From Microcebus murinus (lineage: Eukaryota > Chordata > Mammalia > Primates > Cheirogaleidae), in assembly GCF_040939455.1 (NCBI RefSeq), contig NC_134129.1, positions 16,688,001 through 16,752,000 on the forward strand: 64,000 nt of DNA, in the 5' to 3' direction. This document shows, piece after piece, positions 45,835 to 57,646 of this stretch (within the stretch, counting starts at the first letter, position 1; each line of letters starts with the position of its first letter). A program made the position numbers and the translations under genes. Under the pieces are notes generated by a model, which was given only the letters and a program-made list of their open reading frames with translations, was not told the origin of the DNA and ran no database searches.

Positions 45835-46742
45835 ATTTTTATTTTTTTATTTCAGCATATTATGGGGGTACAAATGTTAAGGTTACATATATTGCCCATG
45901 CCCCCCCTTCCACCCACCCGACCCCCGATAAATGTTATTCCTATATGTCCACTTAGGTGTTGATCCATTAATACCAATTTGCTGGTGAGTACATGTGGTG
46001 CTTGTTTTTCCATTCTTGAGATACTTCACTTAGTAGAATGGGTTCCAGCTCTATCCAGGAAAATACAAGAGGTGCTAGATCACCGTTGTTTCTTATAGCT
46101 GAATAGTACTCCATGGTGTACATAGACCACATTTTATTAATCCACTCATGTATTGACGGGCACCTGGGTTGTTTCCACACCTTTGCGATTGTGAACTGTG
46201 CTGCTATAAACATTCGAGTGCAGGTGTCTTTTTTGTAGAGTGTCATTTGATCTTTTAGGTAGATGCCCAGTATTAGAATTGCTGGATCAAATGGTAGAAT
46301 CACTTGTATCACTTTGAGGTATCTCCATATTGCTTTCCACAGAGGCTGAACTAATTTGCAGTCCCACCAGCAGTGTAGGAGTGTTCCTAAATCTCCGAAT
46401 CCACACCAGCATTTGTTGTTTGGGGACTTTTTGATAAAGGCCATTATCACTGGAGATAAGTGATATCTCATTGCAGTTTTGATTTGTATTTCCCTGATGA
46501 TTAGAGAGATGTTGAGCATTTTTTCATATGTTTGTTGGCCATTAATCTGTCTTCTTTTGAGAAATTTCTGTTCATGTCCTTTGCCCACTTTTTGATAGGG
46601 TTGTTTGATTTTTTTTCTTGCTGATTTTCTTGAGTTCTAAATAGATTCTAGTTATCAGCCCTTTATCAGATGTGTGGCTTGTGAAAATTTTCTCCCACAC
46701 TGTGGGTTGTCTGTTTGCTCTCTTGACAGTTTCTTTGGCTGT
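45835..46742 (-). mobile_element. Young L1 LINE, 5'-truncated (908 bp)
   Basis: Reverse copy with a T-rich tail, 3' UTR (AGCATATTATGGGGGTACAA) and the ORF2 3' region. Target duplication AGATGC(G/A)TGCATTT at 45821-45834 and 46743-46756 fixes both ends. Confidence 0.93.
45968..46740 (-). pseudogene. L1 ORF2 C-terminal fragment, frameshifted
   Basis: The frame at 45968-46588 encodes the ORF2 C-terminus, with [40 protein letters not shown] and a terminal KNKHHMYSPANWY. The preceding part ([24 protein letters not shown]) is in another frame, so one frameshift lies near 46575-46590. ORF2 normally has ~1275 codons; about 250 remain, lacking endonuclease and reverse-transcriptase domains. Confidence 0.9.
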
Positions 46743-46756
46743 AGATGCATGCATTT

Positions 46757-47043
46757 TGAAATAAGCAAATGCTTCCAATTTCTTCAGAACAATTAAGATT
46801 TAAAACAATCTGTTCTCTATCCTCAATATGTTCCTTTATCGGATAACAACCCTTAATTTTTTATTCAGAAGACACAGTCACTTGGACGTTGAGCTGGTGT
46901 GGCCAGAGAGGAATTTCTTCATGTATTCGTGGAGCAACCCGACTATTTTGCACGTGCAGTGTGCAAAATGTTGTACTGGGGGCTTAAGGGGAAGAAAAAC
47001 AATGATGAATAGGACCTCAAGTTACTTAAGTCTTTTAGGGCAT
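46757..47043. other. Unique sequence
   Basis: No gene or repeat recognised. Confidence 0.4.
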
Positions 47044-47399
47044 CAGTCCCCAAACTTTTTGGCACCAGGGACCAGTTTCATGGAAGACAATTTTTCCATG
47101 GTTTCAAGGATGCATTAAATTTATCGTGCACTTTATTGCAATTATTATTCCGTTGCAATATGTAATGAAATAATTATGCAATGTGCCATAATGCAGAATC
47201 AGTGGGAGCCCTGAGCTTGTTTTCCTGCAGCTGATCCGACAGGAGGAGCTCAGGCCGTGGGATAAGCAATGGGGAGCGGCTGTAAATACAGATGAAGCTT
47301 CCCTTGCTCACCTGTTGCTCACCTCCTGCCGTGCAGCCCTGTTCCTAACGGGCCACAGACGGGTACCGGTCTGCAGCCCGGGGGGTTGGGGATTGCAGA
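47044..47399 (+). mobile_element. MER1-type hAT-Charlie transposon
   Basis: CAGTCCCCAAACTTTTTGGC, AGTTTCATGGAAGACAATTT, GGAGGAGCTCAGGCCG, GTTCCTAACGGGCCACAGAC and GGGGGGTTGGGGATTG are the ends and subterminal sequence of MER1A/B. The AT-rich middle (47115-47195) favours the MER1A form. No clean 8-bp duplication was found. Confidence 0.83.
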
Positions 47400-47569
47400 T
47401 CTAGAGGACACAGAGATGGAAGCCACCAAAGATCACATAAGGCAGAAGGGCTTGAAAGGGGCAGAAGCCACAGTGTGGGGACTACCGTATTTCCCCGAAA
47501 ATAAGATCTACCCAGAAAATAAGCCCCAGCAGGATTTCTAAGCATTTGCGCAATAGAAGCCCTACCCCG

Positions 47570-47725
47570 AAAATAAGCCCTAGTGATGGGCGTGGCTATG
47601 AAAATCAGCCCTAGTGGTGGGCGTGGCCATGAAAATCAGCCCTAGTGGTGGGCGTGGCCATGAAAATCAGCCCTAGTGGTGGGCGTGGCTATGAAAATCA
47701 GCCCTAGTGACGGGCGTGGCTGCGC
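47570..47725 (+). repeat. 31-bp internal minisatellite, 5 units
   Basis: Units at 47577, 47608, 47639, 47670 and 47701. The middle three share CTAGTGGTGGG in place of CTAGTGATGGG, a signature of local unit spread. Confidence 0.93.
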
Positions 47726-47964
47726 AGCGCATCTGCACAACCCATGCATGTTGTCACGGAGTGGGAAGGAACACGAGCAGCCCTTCTCATCCGCCCCGTG
47801 AGAGCTCTAGTGCTCCACAGGAGAGATCGAGGCCGATGGTTCTAAAGGAAATAGAGTCGCAAGACATTCAGGATGGGATTCGGGGTCTGGAGAGTGATGA
47901 TGATGTTCCAGAACAAGACGACTTAACTCTATTTGAATCAATGGAGATGTTGTACTGTACTTAA
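47707..47964 (+). pseudogene. Element-borne open frame, copy 3
   Basis: 85 codons ending LESDDDVPEQDDLTLFES then MEMLYCT, the reading shifted just before the stop relative to copy 1. Confidence 0.42.
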
Positions 47965-48059
47965 AAAAATATAACACATCCCCTGAAAATAAGCCCTACG
48001 GTGTCTTCTTGAGGGAAAATAAATATAAGCCCCTGTCTTATTTTGGGGGAAACACGGTA

Positions 48060-48570
48060 CAGCGGGAGGAGCAATTCATTCTGCCGGGGAGGGAACAGGT
48101 AAGGCTTGGGGGAGGAGGAGTCAGTGTCTAAACTTGACATTGAAGGCGTAGGATACTGAAAATCAGAGAAGATAAAATAAATCACAGAGAGAAAAAAAAA
48201 ATTAGTCACTTCAAACTCTTAATATTCCTGGTGAAGGTTTGTCCCCAGTTTTAAGTGTGACATTGGCCGACATTGCTCGCTCTCCATTCGTCATTAGACA
48301 GGGTCTTCGACTGCAGGTGCACTGGCTTATTAACAGAGCGGAAGCATTTTGTCTCTTCCTTCTCAGAAATGAATGTGCCCTCCAGTTAAGGACACAGACC
48401 AAATGGCACTTCTACAAGGGAAACTTTGATCTCATTTCTCAACTCAGGTTTCAAGGTCAATGCCATCGTGAGCATTTATCTTTTCTGCATTTTCTTCCTT
48501 GCATAACCTGGTAAAAGTCATTTAAAAAAATTTATACATACAGCATATACACATACAACACTTTTTTTTT
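48060..48570. other. Unique sequence
   Basis: No gene or repeat recognised. Confidence 0.4.
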
Positions 48571-48574
48571 CCTA

Positions 48575-48730
48575 TGTAGCAGGCCCTGTAAACATGTAAT
48601 TACTTAATCTGCGTGGGTCTGTGGCATTAATATTATTATCCCTATTTTGTGGTTTAAGGAGACTAAAGTTCATTGAAGTAGAGTAACACGTTCGAAATCA
48701 CACAGAGGCACAAGAATGAGAGGTGTCTGT
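48575..48730 (-). mobile_element. MIR SINE fragment
   Basis: TATGTAGCAGGCCCTGTAAA, ATTATTATCCCTATTTTGTG and CGAAATCACACAGAGGCACA follow reverse MIR order. Confidence 0.65.
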
Positions 48731-49223
48731 TTCCCCCAAAAGCCTGGGCTCTTTCTGCCAGGCCCTACTGCCTCTGGCTAATTCTGTGAAAGAGAATCCT
48801 CCCTGTGGCAGTCACTGGTCATTGTTCCCTGGAGTCCTTTCTCCTTTTCTTCCTTCTGGTGACAAAACTGACTCCCTCCCACCCCCACCCCCACCCCCGC
48901 CAGTTTCAGCAGAGCACTGGGCTGGGACTTCCACCTCAAAGCTGGCTTTTGCAGCTAGGTGTGACTTTGTGATGTCCTGGTCCCCAGGAGAATGTGAGCA
49001 GAGGTCACCGTGAGCCGCCTGGGCGTCCCATCCTTAAAGGGGTAGTGCCTGCCCCCCACTTCCTCTCCTTACCCCTTTCCTAGGCTGGAGCACTGTCGTG
49101 CTGCCGGTGGTCTTCTCTGATAGGAAGGAGCAACAGGTACAAAGAACCTTGGTCCCTGGACAGTTTGGAGGAGTGGAGTTTGGACCATCCACCTCCCTCT
49201 GGGCAGCTAGTGAGAGAAACTTC
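48731..49223. other. Unique sequence with (CCCCA)n
   Basis: A short CACCC/CCCCA run lies at 48880-48900. No gene recognised. Confidence 0.4.
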
Positions 49224-49493
49224 TTTTTTTTTTTTTTTTTTTTGAAACAGAGTCTCACTCTCTTGCCCCTGCTAGAGTGCCGTGGCATCAGCCTAGCTCA
49301 CAGCAGCCTCAAACTCCTGGGCTCATCGATCCTCCTGCCTCAGCCTCCCCAGTAGCTGGAACTACAGGCATGCGCCACCATGCCTGGCTCATTTTTTTTC
49401 TATATATTTTTAGTTGGCCAGTTAATTCCTTTCTATTTTTAGTAGAGATGGGGTAGAGATGGGCTCACAAGCGTGAGCCACCTCGCCCAGCCA
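49224..49493 (-). mobile_element. Alu SINE, internally deleted
   Basis: Reverse copy missing most of the left arm: AGTAGAGATGGGGTAGAGAT jumps straight to CACAAGCGTGAGCC. The duplicated GTAGAGATGGG at the junction suggests a short-homology deletion. Confidence 0.9.
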
Positions 49494-51324
49494 AAGCTTC
49501 TATTCTTATTTGAGCCACTGGAGATTTTTGGTCTCCTAAAAATTATTCCCCTATCTAATATAATTTCCATAATTCAAGAGTACAAGTCAGAATTTCCCAG
49601 GGCAGCAGAGCTGACCCATTCTAGATGCATGAAAAGTGCAAATTGTGATGAGTCGCTACTGGACAAAAAGCCTGTTTGCCTGTATGAGGCTTGGTCCCTA
49701 AGCAGCGGGACCCTGGCTGTCCCTGCTGCTTTTAAAGTCTGCTTCTGCTGCAGGCCTCAGATGCAGACCAAATCCTGCTGGTACATAACATCGTCACGTG
49801 GTAGGAATCCGCAACCGCCCCTGCATCCGAACTGCTAATCTCATGAGGACAAGCCTGCTTTTCCGCGGCTGCGCAGAATGGCTCATCCCATCATTGCAGG
49901 TGTCTTGCAGCTGGCCAATCAAATTAAGGAAATATGCAAAACGAAAAGGGGCAATCTCATTGCTCATAGTCCTGACACTGGTTTTATTTATTTCTTTTAT
50001 TATTTTTATTTAATTATTTAAATAATAATTTTAAATACTTTGAATAATTTTAAATATTTATTTAAATAATAAATTTAAATAATAATTTTATTATTTATTT
50101 ATTTAATTTTTAAAATTATTTTATTTATTTGTTATATCCCATTGACCTTGGCTCCTGAAAGATACCTAAGTGGATCGGATAGACTGCCTCGGGTCTCTGA
50201 ATTTTTGCTCTGATTGTCCTTACCGTACAACACAGCCCTCACCAGGACTCAGCACAAGTCACACTTACGATCGGAGACCGCTGTAAGAGGTCTATGCAGA
50301 GGAGCAATGGGTTTGTATGCAAAATTGGATGTCCCTGGATTGGAACTGGTTTGAGAGACCCTGAGCCACCCTAAAAGACGTGTCATTTAGGAACGACTTG
50401 TTACCTAAGAAAATGTGTTGTTTGGTAGAGCTACTCTGTAATTAAGACCAGCTAAGGTCTACCTCTCTAAGGCCAGCTATTTATTTTGCTTTATTTCTTG
50501 TCCAGACCATCCCTGCGGCCCTGGCTGGCTGGTAAATTTCCCCTTACCATCAGTTTCTAGGAAACGGAAAGTCACCATGAAGGGACCGCAGTGTATATAC
50601 CATCTCTGGACAATTAGAAGCTAAATCACGAATGCAAACATTCATAAACATGGGGGGATCACAGAGTCCTTTTGTCAGCTGATGAATCAACTGAGAAATG
50701 TATGTTTGCATATATTAATAATTTCACATACTATTTCAGGAATACCTATACAACACCCTGAAGCCCATCCGTGAATCTTTAGGTTAACAATCCGTACATC
50801 TTTGGCTGGTCAGCACTACTACATTTAAATAAAAAAATATATTACAATATTTGATATTGTCATGGACTAAGTTGAGGACTAAATTCCTCGAGGACAATAA
50901 TATATTGCCCTGGTACAATCCTGTATAGTAGCTGTTTTATGAGATGTGTAGGAAACCAACTATCATAGCCTTGATTTTTCCATTTGGTCCAAAGATTTCC
51001 AGTCAAAACACTTTATTTTTAGAAAAATTTAGAAAATGAGGTGAGAAAGAGAGAGTGAGGGAAGTGGTAGAAACTCAATGTCCAGGAATTCTTAATTCCT
51101 TCCATATGTAAATCTTCTAGCAGCTTGCAAATGGTTTTGGCAGCTCATCACTGGGCCCAGAATAAATCTTTTTATAGGCAAGAAGTCTGCCTCTTTTTCA
51201 CTGTCTAGAAGATCCAGCCTAACACTGATGTAATACTTTGAGCTGTTTAATTAATTTTGCTTAGTGGTCTAAAGAGCCTTAACTTGATTCAGTTAGAAAA
51301 TAATAATTCCCTGCTATTTTCTTG
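49494..51324. other. Unique region with AT-rich palindromic stretch
   Basis: 49985-50135 is almost pure A/T with TTTAAATAATAA-like inverted blocks. 50617-50700 matches 52165-52245. No gene recognised. Confidence 0.4.
50617..50700 (+). repeat. Unnamed dispersed repeat, copy A
   Basis: Shares CATTCATAAACA, an ACGAA(T/C)GCAA block and CACAGAGTC-like text in the same order as 52165-52245, with many substitutions. Family unknown. Confidence 0.55.
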
Positions 51325-51530
51325 CTGTCTGTGGCAGAGACTCCGTTAGTTCTTCCCCAATATCTACTTCCTCCTTTCTCAGCCTCCCTTGCAGCTGGGT
51401 GTGGCCATCCAACTAAATTCAGGCCGATGGGATGAAACTGATTTGTGTAACAGTTAGGGATTGTCCTTAAATAGCGCCAGGAAAAGAAGCGGAAGGCTGT
51501 TCTTGTTGTGTTCCTTCCCTTCTTCCTGCT
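51325..51530. other. Old repeat-like stretch
   Basis: GTCTGTGGCAGAGACTCCGT and CTCAGCCTCCCTTGCAGCTG resemble an old interspersed repeat also hinted at near 53.09 kb and 12.0 kb. Not named. Confidence 0.35.
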
Positions 51531-51649
51531 ACTGTGTTTCCCCGAAAATAAGACAGGGGCTTATATTTATTTTTCCTCAAGAAGACACCCTAGGGCTTAT
51601 TTTCAGGGAATGTGTTATTTTTTTTTAAGCACAGTACAACAGTCTACAT

Positions 51650-51883
51650 TTATTTAAATAGAGTGAAGTCGTCTTCATCTGGAACATCATCATAACTCTC
51701 CAAAAACCAAATTGCATCCTGAATGTCTTCTGACTCTATTTCCTTTAGAACCACTGGCCCCGATCTCTCCTGTGGAGCACTAGAGCTGTCACGGGGCAGA
51801 TGAGAAGGGCTGCTCGTGTCCTTTCCCGCTCTGGGACGACATGCATGGGTTGTGCAGATGCACTGCGCAGCCACGCCCACCAC
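51650..51883 (-). pseudogene. Element-borne open frame, copy 4
   Basis: 77 codons; the acidic end reads LESYDDVPDEDDFTLFK and stops early. Several non-conservative changes (GIRG to AIWF) relative to other copies indicate drift. Confidence 0.42.
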
Positions 51884-52056
51884 TGTGGCTTATTTTCATA
51901 GCCACGCCCATCACTAGAGCTTATTTTCATAGCCACACCCATCACTAGTGCTGATTTTCATAGCCACGCCCATCACTAGGGCTGATTTTCATAGCCACGC
52001 CCATCACTAGGGCTGATTTCCATAGCCAAGCCTGTCACTAGGGCTTATTTTCGGGG
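51869..52056 (-). repeat. 31-bp internal minisatellite, 6 units
   Basis: Six units, two carrying TTATTTTCATA in place of TGATTTTCATA, i.e. closer to the subterminal AAAATAAGCC form. Confidence 0.92.
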
Positions 52057-52136
52057 TAGGACTTCTATTGCACACATGCTTAGACATCCTGCTGGGGCTT
52101 ATTTTATAGGTAGGTCTCATTTTCAGGGAAACACGG

Positions 52137-52680
52137 CAGTAAGAATATGGGTGTCAGGAAGCCATCCGGGAGTTAAATTACGAACGCAAGCATTCATAAA
52201 CACTGAGGGTTACAGAGTCATCAGCAGAGGAAATCAACAGGAAACCGTAGACCAAGAGGTAGCAGGAGCTCCCCGATCATCGCAGAATTGGCACACTGGT
52301 CCCGAGCTGCTTGGGGTTCCCCAAGACCACCCTCACACTCAGAGTTTTGCTAGAAGGACTTGCAGCGCTAGCGTAATATTACGCACACAGCTAAGATTTA
52401 TTACAGCAAAGTGGACGGACACTCAGCTGGATTAAGGGCAAAAGACACAGGGAGAGCCTGGAGGAGCCCACATGCAGGATTCCTTCCGCCCCCTCCCCTC
52501 ATGAGGGGCCCCCCTTCCCCCAGCAACACAAGCGCAGCGACACGCGTGTGATGTTTGTGGCAGGGAAGCCCACGTGAGAGCTGGTCACGGTAGGCACCCT
52601 CTGCCCAGCATCCGCCAAAGTTGCCGAGCGCCACGAGGAAAGCAGACTTATTCTAGGCACCATGTGGAGTGGAGTAAGAT
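52137..52680 (-). other. Possible old LTR plus unnamed repeat copy B
   Basis: 52165-52245 matches 50617-50700. Farther on, AAGATTTATTACAGC (antisense AATAAA) and CTGGTCACGGTAGGCACCCT read like the reverse of an ancestral LTR, which I cannot name. Confidence 0.4.
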
Positions 52681-52697
52681 CCTTGATCCCAATTTTT

Positions 52698-53030
<333 letters not shown>

Positions 53031-53285
53031 CCTTGATCTCAATTTTTAAAAATAATCCCCCACTACCAGAAAACGGTGCGTTCTGTGGCAGAGACTGCTG
53101 GTTGCTCCCCCCAAAATCAGCTAATAGTTGACTAGGGCCACCCCATGAGCCAAGTTCCTAGGTGCCGGCCCCAGCTGACCTTGTAAGAACAGTCTCTGGA
53201 CTGCTGTGTCAACCTTTCTGTACGTGGACTGTTTATATTTACCCCCCAAAAGAAATAAACTTTCGGCTTAAGGCAATGTTTCACT

Positions 53286-53626
<341 letters not shown>

Positions 53627-54895
53627 TATTTTTATTTTTTTTATTGATCACTTTTAACCAAACCTGATTCTGATAGGTTCTTCTTCGTGCACTCGACCCC
53701 TGGGTGGAACTAACCTTGGAGTCCAGTTTGGCAACGGAGGTGGACGCTGCAGCCCGGCAGGAAGGTGTGGGCCCAGGAACACCTGTCTCCACAAGTCCAA
53801 GTTCAGCCTGCACGGCAGGCAGCACCAATTCATAAAAGAACCCGTGTCCTCCAAGGCTCATCTGTAAATTGACGAATCATCTCTTGAAATACAGCTAAGG
53901 GCCGAGTCTTAGGCGGAGCTGGAGGAAACAGGTTCCAGGGAGGAGCGAACAACTTGCTTCTTCCCACTTCTGTGAGCCCAATCGTGGAAAAGGCAATGCC
54001 CGCGTGCAGCGAGTGGCTCGGGAATGACATTTCTCCTCTGCGCTGGGGCTCAGGTAAGCCACAAAGCTTCTGTATCGTTTCAGCTTCCCTCTGGCAGTTC
54101 CCACCGAGAATCAATGCACTTTACAGACTTTTCTGCATCAGCATTGAAGCTCCAGAGAACAGAATTATAGATTTCTTTCTTTCTTTTTTTTTTTTTTTTA
54201 TCATCGTGAGTTCATTTTTTACATGGAGGGACCCTAACCCATCTTCTCGTTTTATAGAGATAAAATGTCATGTATCTGGCAGGACGCAGCAGGTTAGCAA
54301 AAGTGGCAATCCAGCACTGTGCTCTTGGTCCCCGCTGACATACCCCTCTGAATGACCGTCTGTGGTCACCTACTCATCCGCCCAAGTGGGAAAATCCGGA
54401 CGCTTCATGGAAACAGGTCTGGACACATGGCCAGTGCCTAAACACTGATTGACTCGGTGACCAGCCGCGATGGCCCTAAATGTCGACTCACGGACGCAGC
54501 CCTCAGGCTTGAGTACGGCACCTTCTAGCAGAGGCACGTGGACGAACAGAAGGCAGACCCTTCCGTGACATCCCATGCGCTGCCTGAGCATTTAAACACA
54601 GTGCCCGCGGGTGAGTGCAAATTGCCCCGGAACACAGGGAGCTGCTCAGCCCCGCCCCGTGCTGCTTATACACCACTGGGCTGCCCCCTGAATCAACTTC
54701 AGACTTCTACTAAGCATCTTCTCTTGAGCTGCTCCCGAGATACTTGTTATTAACATTCAAGCCACTCATTAATTTGCACGTGTACCAGCCATCACCGCAG
54801 CGTTTCGCGGGCTTGCGTGGGCGCTTGATAAACGTTATTCGAGGATGCTAATAATGACTCATCAAACCAAAAGGCACTTCCCAGTTCCTGAATAA
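53627..54895. other. Unique sequence
   Basis: Overlapping reverse frames at 53505-54114 are unrecognised. No gene is supported. Confidence 0.35.
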
Positions 54896-54906
54896 CAGCC
54901 TCTTTT

Positions 54907-55255
54907 TTTATTTTTATTTTTTCCTTTTTTGAGACAGAGTCTCACTTTGTTGCCCAGGCTAGAGTGAGTGCTGTGGCGTCAGCCTAGCTCACAGCAACCT
55001 CAAACTCCTGGGCTCAAGCGATCCTCCTGCCTCAGCCTCCTAAGTAGCTGGCACTACGGGCATGCACCACCATGCCTGGTTAATTTTTTCTCTATATATA
55101 TTAGTTGGGCAATTAATTTCTTTCTAATTTATAGTAGAGACGGGGGTCTTGCTCTTGCTCAGGCTGGTCTCGAACTCCTGACCTCGAGCAATCCTCCTGC
55201 CTCGGCCTCCCAGAGTGCTAGGATGACAGGCGTAAGCCACCACACCCGGCCAAAG
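54907..55255 (-). mobile_element. Alu SINE
   Basis: Reverse copy; 11-bp target duplication CAGCCTCTTTT at 54896-54906 and 55256-55266. Confidence 0.95.
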
Positions 55256-55266
55256 CAGCCTCTTTT

Positions 55267-55854
55267 AAAGGAAAGTATATACGGAGCGTGGAAACTCTCT
55301 AGTCTTAAGGATCAGATGGCTCGGCAGGTTTTCTGGATATTACCTGGAGCCGGTAAGCGGGCATTTGCTTCCCGCACTTTTGTCTGGGATCGGGTGTGGA
55401 CCAGAGTCCCTGGCAGCTTAATAATCAGGAGCAGCGTCACAGTAAAATTGCTGAGGGCTGCTTTTTGTCAGCCCTAACGGGAATGCTAAGCAAAGACTAG
55501 GAGTCCTCGTGAGAGCAAAGAGGACAATTTTCTAGAAAGTCACTCAAGATCCTGTCACTTTGCCTGGAAGCAGCAGGGACAGTGGCAAAGACATGGATAC
55601 GTCACCGTTGCAGACGAATCTCAGAGAAGCAGTCACCAGCTGTGGCCCTCATGTCGTCTCTGCGAGCCACAGATCTCTGCAGGAGTGGGGTAGCGTCACC
55701 TACCTCCTAGGGCTGTTTCCAGGGTGAGAAAAATGGAATATTTATGCAAACAGCTGTGGAGCTTCAGGGAGACCCCAGCGAGACCTGTAGACTCACCCCT
55801 ACCTTTTTTTTTTTTTTAATCCACTTCCCAGAGGCCAAAAGTTTTTGAAAATGT
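55267..55854. other. Unique sequence
   Basis: No gene or repeat recognised; T-run at 55805-55817. Confidence 0.4.
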
Positions 55855-55869
55855 AAGAAATTAGCCACG

Positions 55870-56189
55870 TAGGCTCACGCCTGTCATGCTAGCACTCTGG
55901 GAGGCCCAGGCAGGAGGATCGCTCGAGGTCAGGGGTTTGAAACCAGCCTGAGCAAGAGTGAGACCCCTGTCTCTACTAAAAATAGAAAGAAATTAATTGG
56001 ACAGCTAAAAATATAGATATAGAAACAATTAGCTGGGCATGGTGGCGCATGCCTGTAGTCCCAGCTACTCGGGAGGCTGAGGCAGGAGGATCACTTGAGC
56101 CCAGGAGTTGGAGGTTGCTGTGAGCTATGCTGACGCCACGGCACTCACTGTAGCCCGGGCAACAGAGTGAGACTTTGAAGAAAGAATGA

Positions 56190-56232
<43 letters not shown>

Positions 56233-56307
56233 GAAGGAAGGAAGGAAGGAAGGAAGGAAGGAAGGAAGGAAGGAAGGAAGGAAGGAAGGAGAAAAAAGAA
56301 AAAAAAG
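55870..56307 (+). mobile_element. Alu SINE with microsatellite tail
   Basis: Forward copy lacking the first ~10 bases. The tail is (GAAA)n then (GGAA)n (56180-56290) then A-rich. Target duplication AAGAAAT(T/C)AGCCAC at about 55856-55869 and 56309-56322 encloses the whole tail, showing the microsatellite grew within the Alu. Confidence 0.93.
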
Positions 56308-56322
56308 AAAGAAATCAGCCAC

Positions 56323-57057
56323 ATAAATTGGGAGACATATGTCAAAGTTCTGTTTTTGTTATTTTAGTTTTGTTTTTTTTACCCCGAGACAGCAGGGACA
56401 TGGGGACTCTTCCATTTCCACAGCTGACGACGCCTCATCACGCCACCACGTCCCAGATGGCCTTCCGCGATCCTGCCTGTGCCAACGTGCTTGCGCGTGC
56501 AGGCGTGTTGCAGAGCTCGTAGCATGAAAGTCCTTTCTCTCTCTCAGTTTCCTCATGTACTTATATGATCATTTATGATATTTTTAAATTTTATTTATTT
56601 ATGTTTTTTACATTATTTCTTTGCTTCCTTTTCTTTTTTTCCTTCCTTCCTTGGAGAGACATATGTATGATTTCTTGATTGCCTGCGAATCGTTTTGTTT
56701 TGTTTTTTTTTTAATTCTAAGCAGAAGTGTGTTTCCCAACCAGCAGCCCTGGGTCTTGGGGCGTTGCCACGTGGGCAGGTCTCCACTCTCCCTGCTCTTC
56801 CTCTCATCTCTCTACCCTTGATCCGCCCTGTCACAGATCTGTCACCCTGAGAGACAGGAGGCTCCAATGTTCCAGATGAAGAACAGTCTTTCCCCAGAAC
56901 GCTGTTTCCAAATCGCATGATTTGGATTTGAGGTGATTTCAGGTGACCCGTGGATGCACCATGAATGACATTGTTATCATCTGCTGGGAAAGACATTCCC
57001 TTTTCAACTCTCTTCTCGTCCTGTGGGAGTCATGAAGGGGGACTTTTGGTTTAGGAC
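56323..57057. other. Unique sequence
   Basis: No gene or repeat recognised. Confidence 0.4.
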
Positions 57058-57143
57058 TACCGCGTTTCCAAAAAATAAGCCCTACCCATAACATAAGCCC
57101 CAGCAGGATGTCTAAGCATGTGCACAATAGAAGCTCCACCCCG

Positions 57144-57362
57144 AAAATAAGCCCTAGTGATGGGCGTGGCTATGAAAATCAGCCCAAGCGATGGGCGTGG
57201 CTATGGAAATCAGCCCTAGTGATGGGCGTGGCTATGAAAATCAGCCCTAGTGATGGGCGTGGCTATGGAAATCAGCCCTAGTGATGGGCATGGTTATGAA
57301 AATCAGCCCTAGTGGTGGGCGTGGTTATGAAAATCAGCCCTAGTGATGGACGTGGCTATGCA
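57144..57362 (+). repeat. 31-bp internal minisatellite, 7 units
   Basis: Units at 57151 and every 31 bp to 57337. Alternating TATGGAAATCA and TATGAAAATCA variants (units 2-5) suggest duplication of a two-unit block. Confidence 0.93.
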
Positions 57363-57561
57363 GCGCATCTGCACAACCGAAGCAAGTCCTTGCGGAGCAG
57401 CAAAGAACAGGAGCAGCCCTTCTCATCTGCCCCATGGTGACAGCTACTATCCCAGAGGTGACCGGAAAGGTGTGAGCAGCCCCACCAACAAGCTCGGCTC
57501 CCCCTGTCAGGTCCCGGCCATCCTGTGCGTGCTGCAAGCTGAGGCTTTGAGGGGAAAATAA
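57343..57561 (+). pseudogene. Element-borne open frame, copy 5 (divergent core)
   Basis: 72 codons. The front (MQRICTTEAS, SSPSHLPHGD) matches the other copies. The rest reads RKGVSSPTNKLGSPCQ and beyond and shares nothing with their acidic tail. No family recognised. Confidence 0.35.
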
Positions 57562-57646
57562 CGCATCCCCTGCAAATAAGCCCCAGGGTGTCTTCTTGAG
57601 GAAAAATAAATAGAAGACCCCGGCTTATTTTGGGGGAACCACAGTA

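Larger units (their letters stand above)
47485..48057 (+). mobile_element. TA-flanked MITE, copy 3 (573 bp, 5 VNTR units)
   Basis: Ends CCGTATTTCCCCGAAAATAA and …GGGGGAAACACGG; TA at 47483-47484 and 48058-48059. It sits about 85 bp beyond the MER1-type element. Confidence 0.9.
51532..52136 (-). mobile_element. TA-flanked MITE, copy 4 (605 bp, 6 VNTR units)
   Basis: Reverse copy; left end CTGTGTTTCCCCGAAAATAA, right end …AGGGAAACACGG. TA at 51530-51531; CA at 52137-52138, consistent with one mutated base in the target duplication. Confidence 0.88.
57060..57644 (+). mobile_element. TA-flanked MITE, copy 5 with a different core (585 bp, 7 VNTR units)
   Basis: Ends CCGCGTTTCCAAAAAATAAG and …GGGGGAACCACAG; TA at 57058-57059 and 57645-57646. 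Array and both subterminal motifs match the other copies. After CTTCTCATCTGCCCCATGGT the core switches to unrelated sequence (about 57434-57555) before rejoining at AAAATAACGCATCCCCTGCA. Confidence 0.9.
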
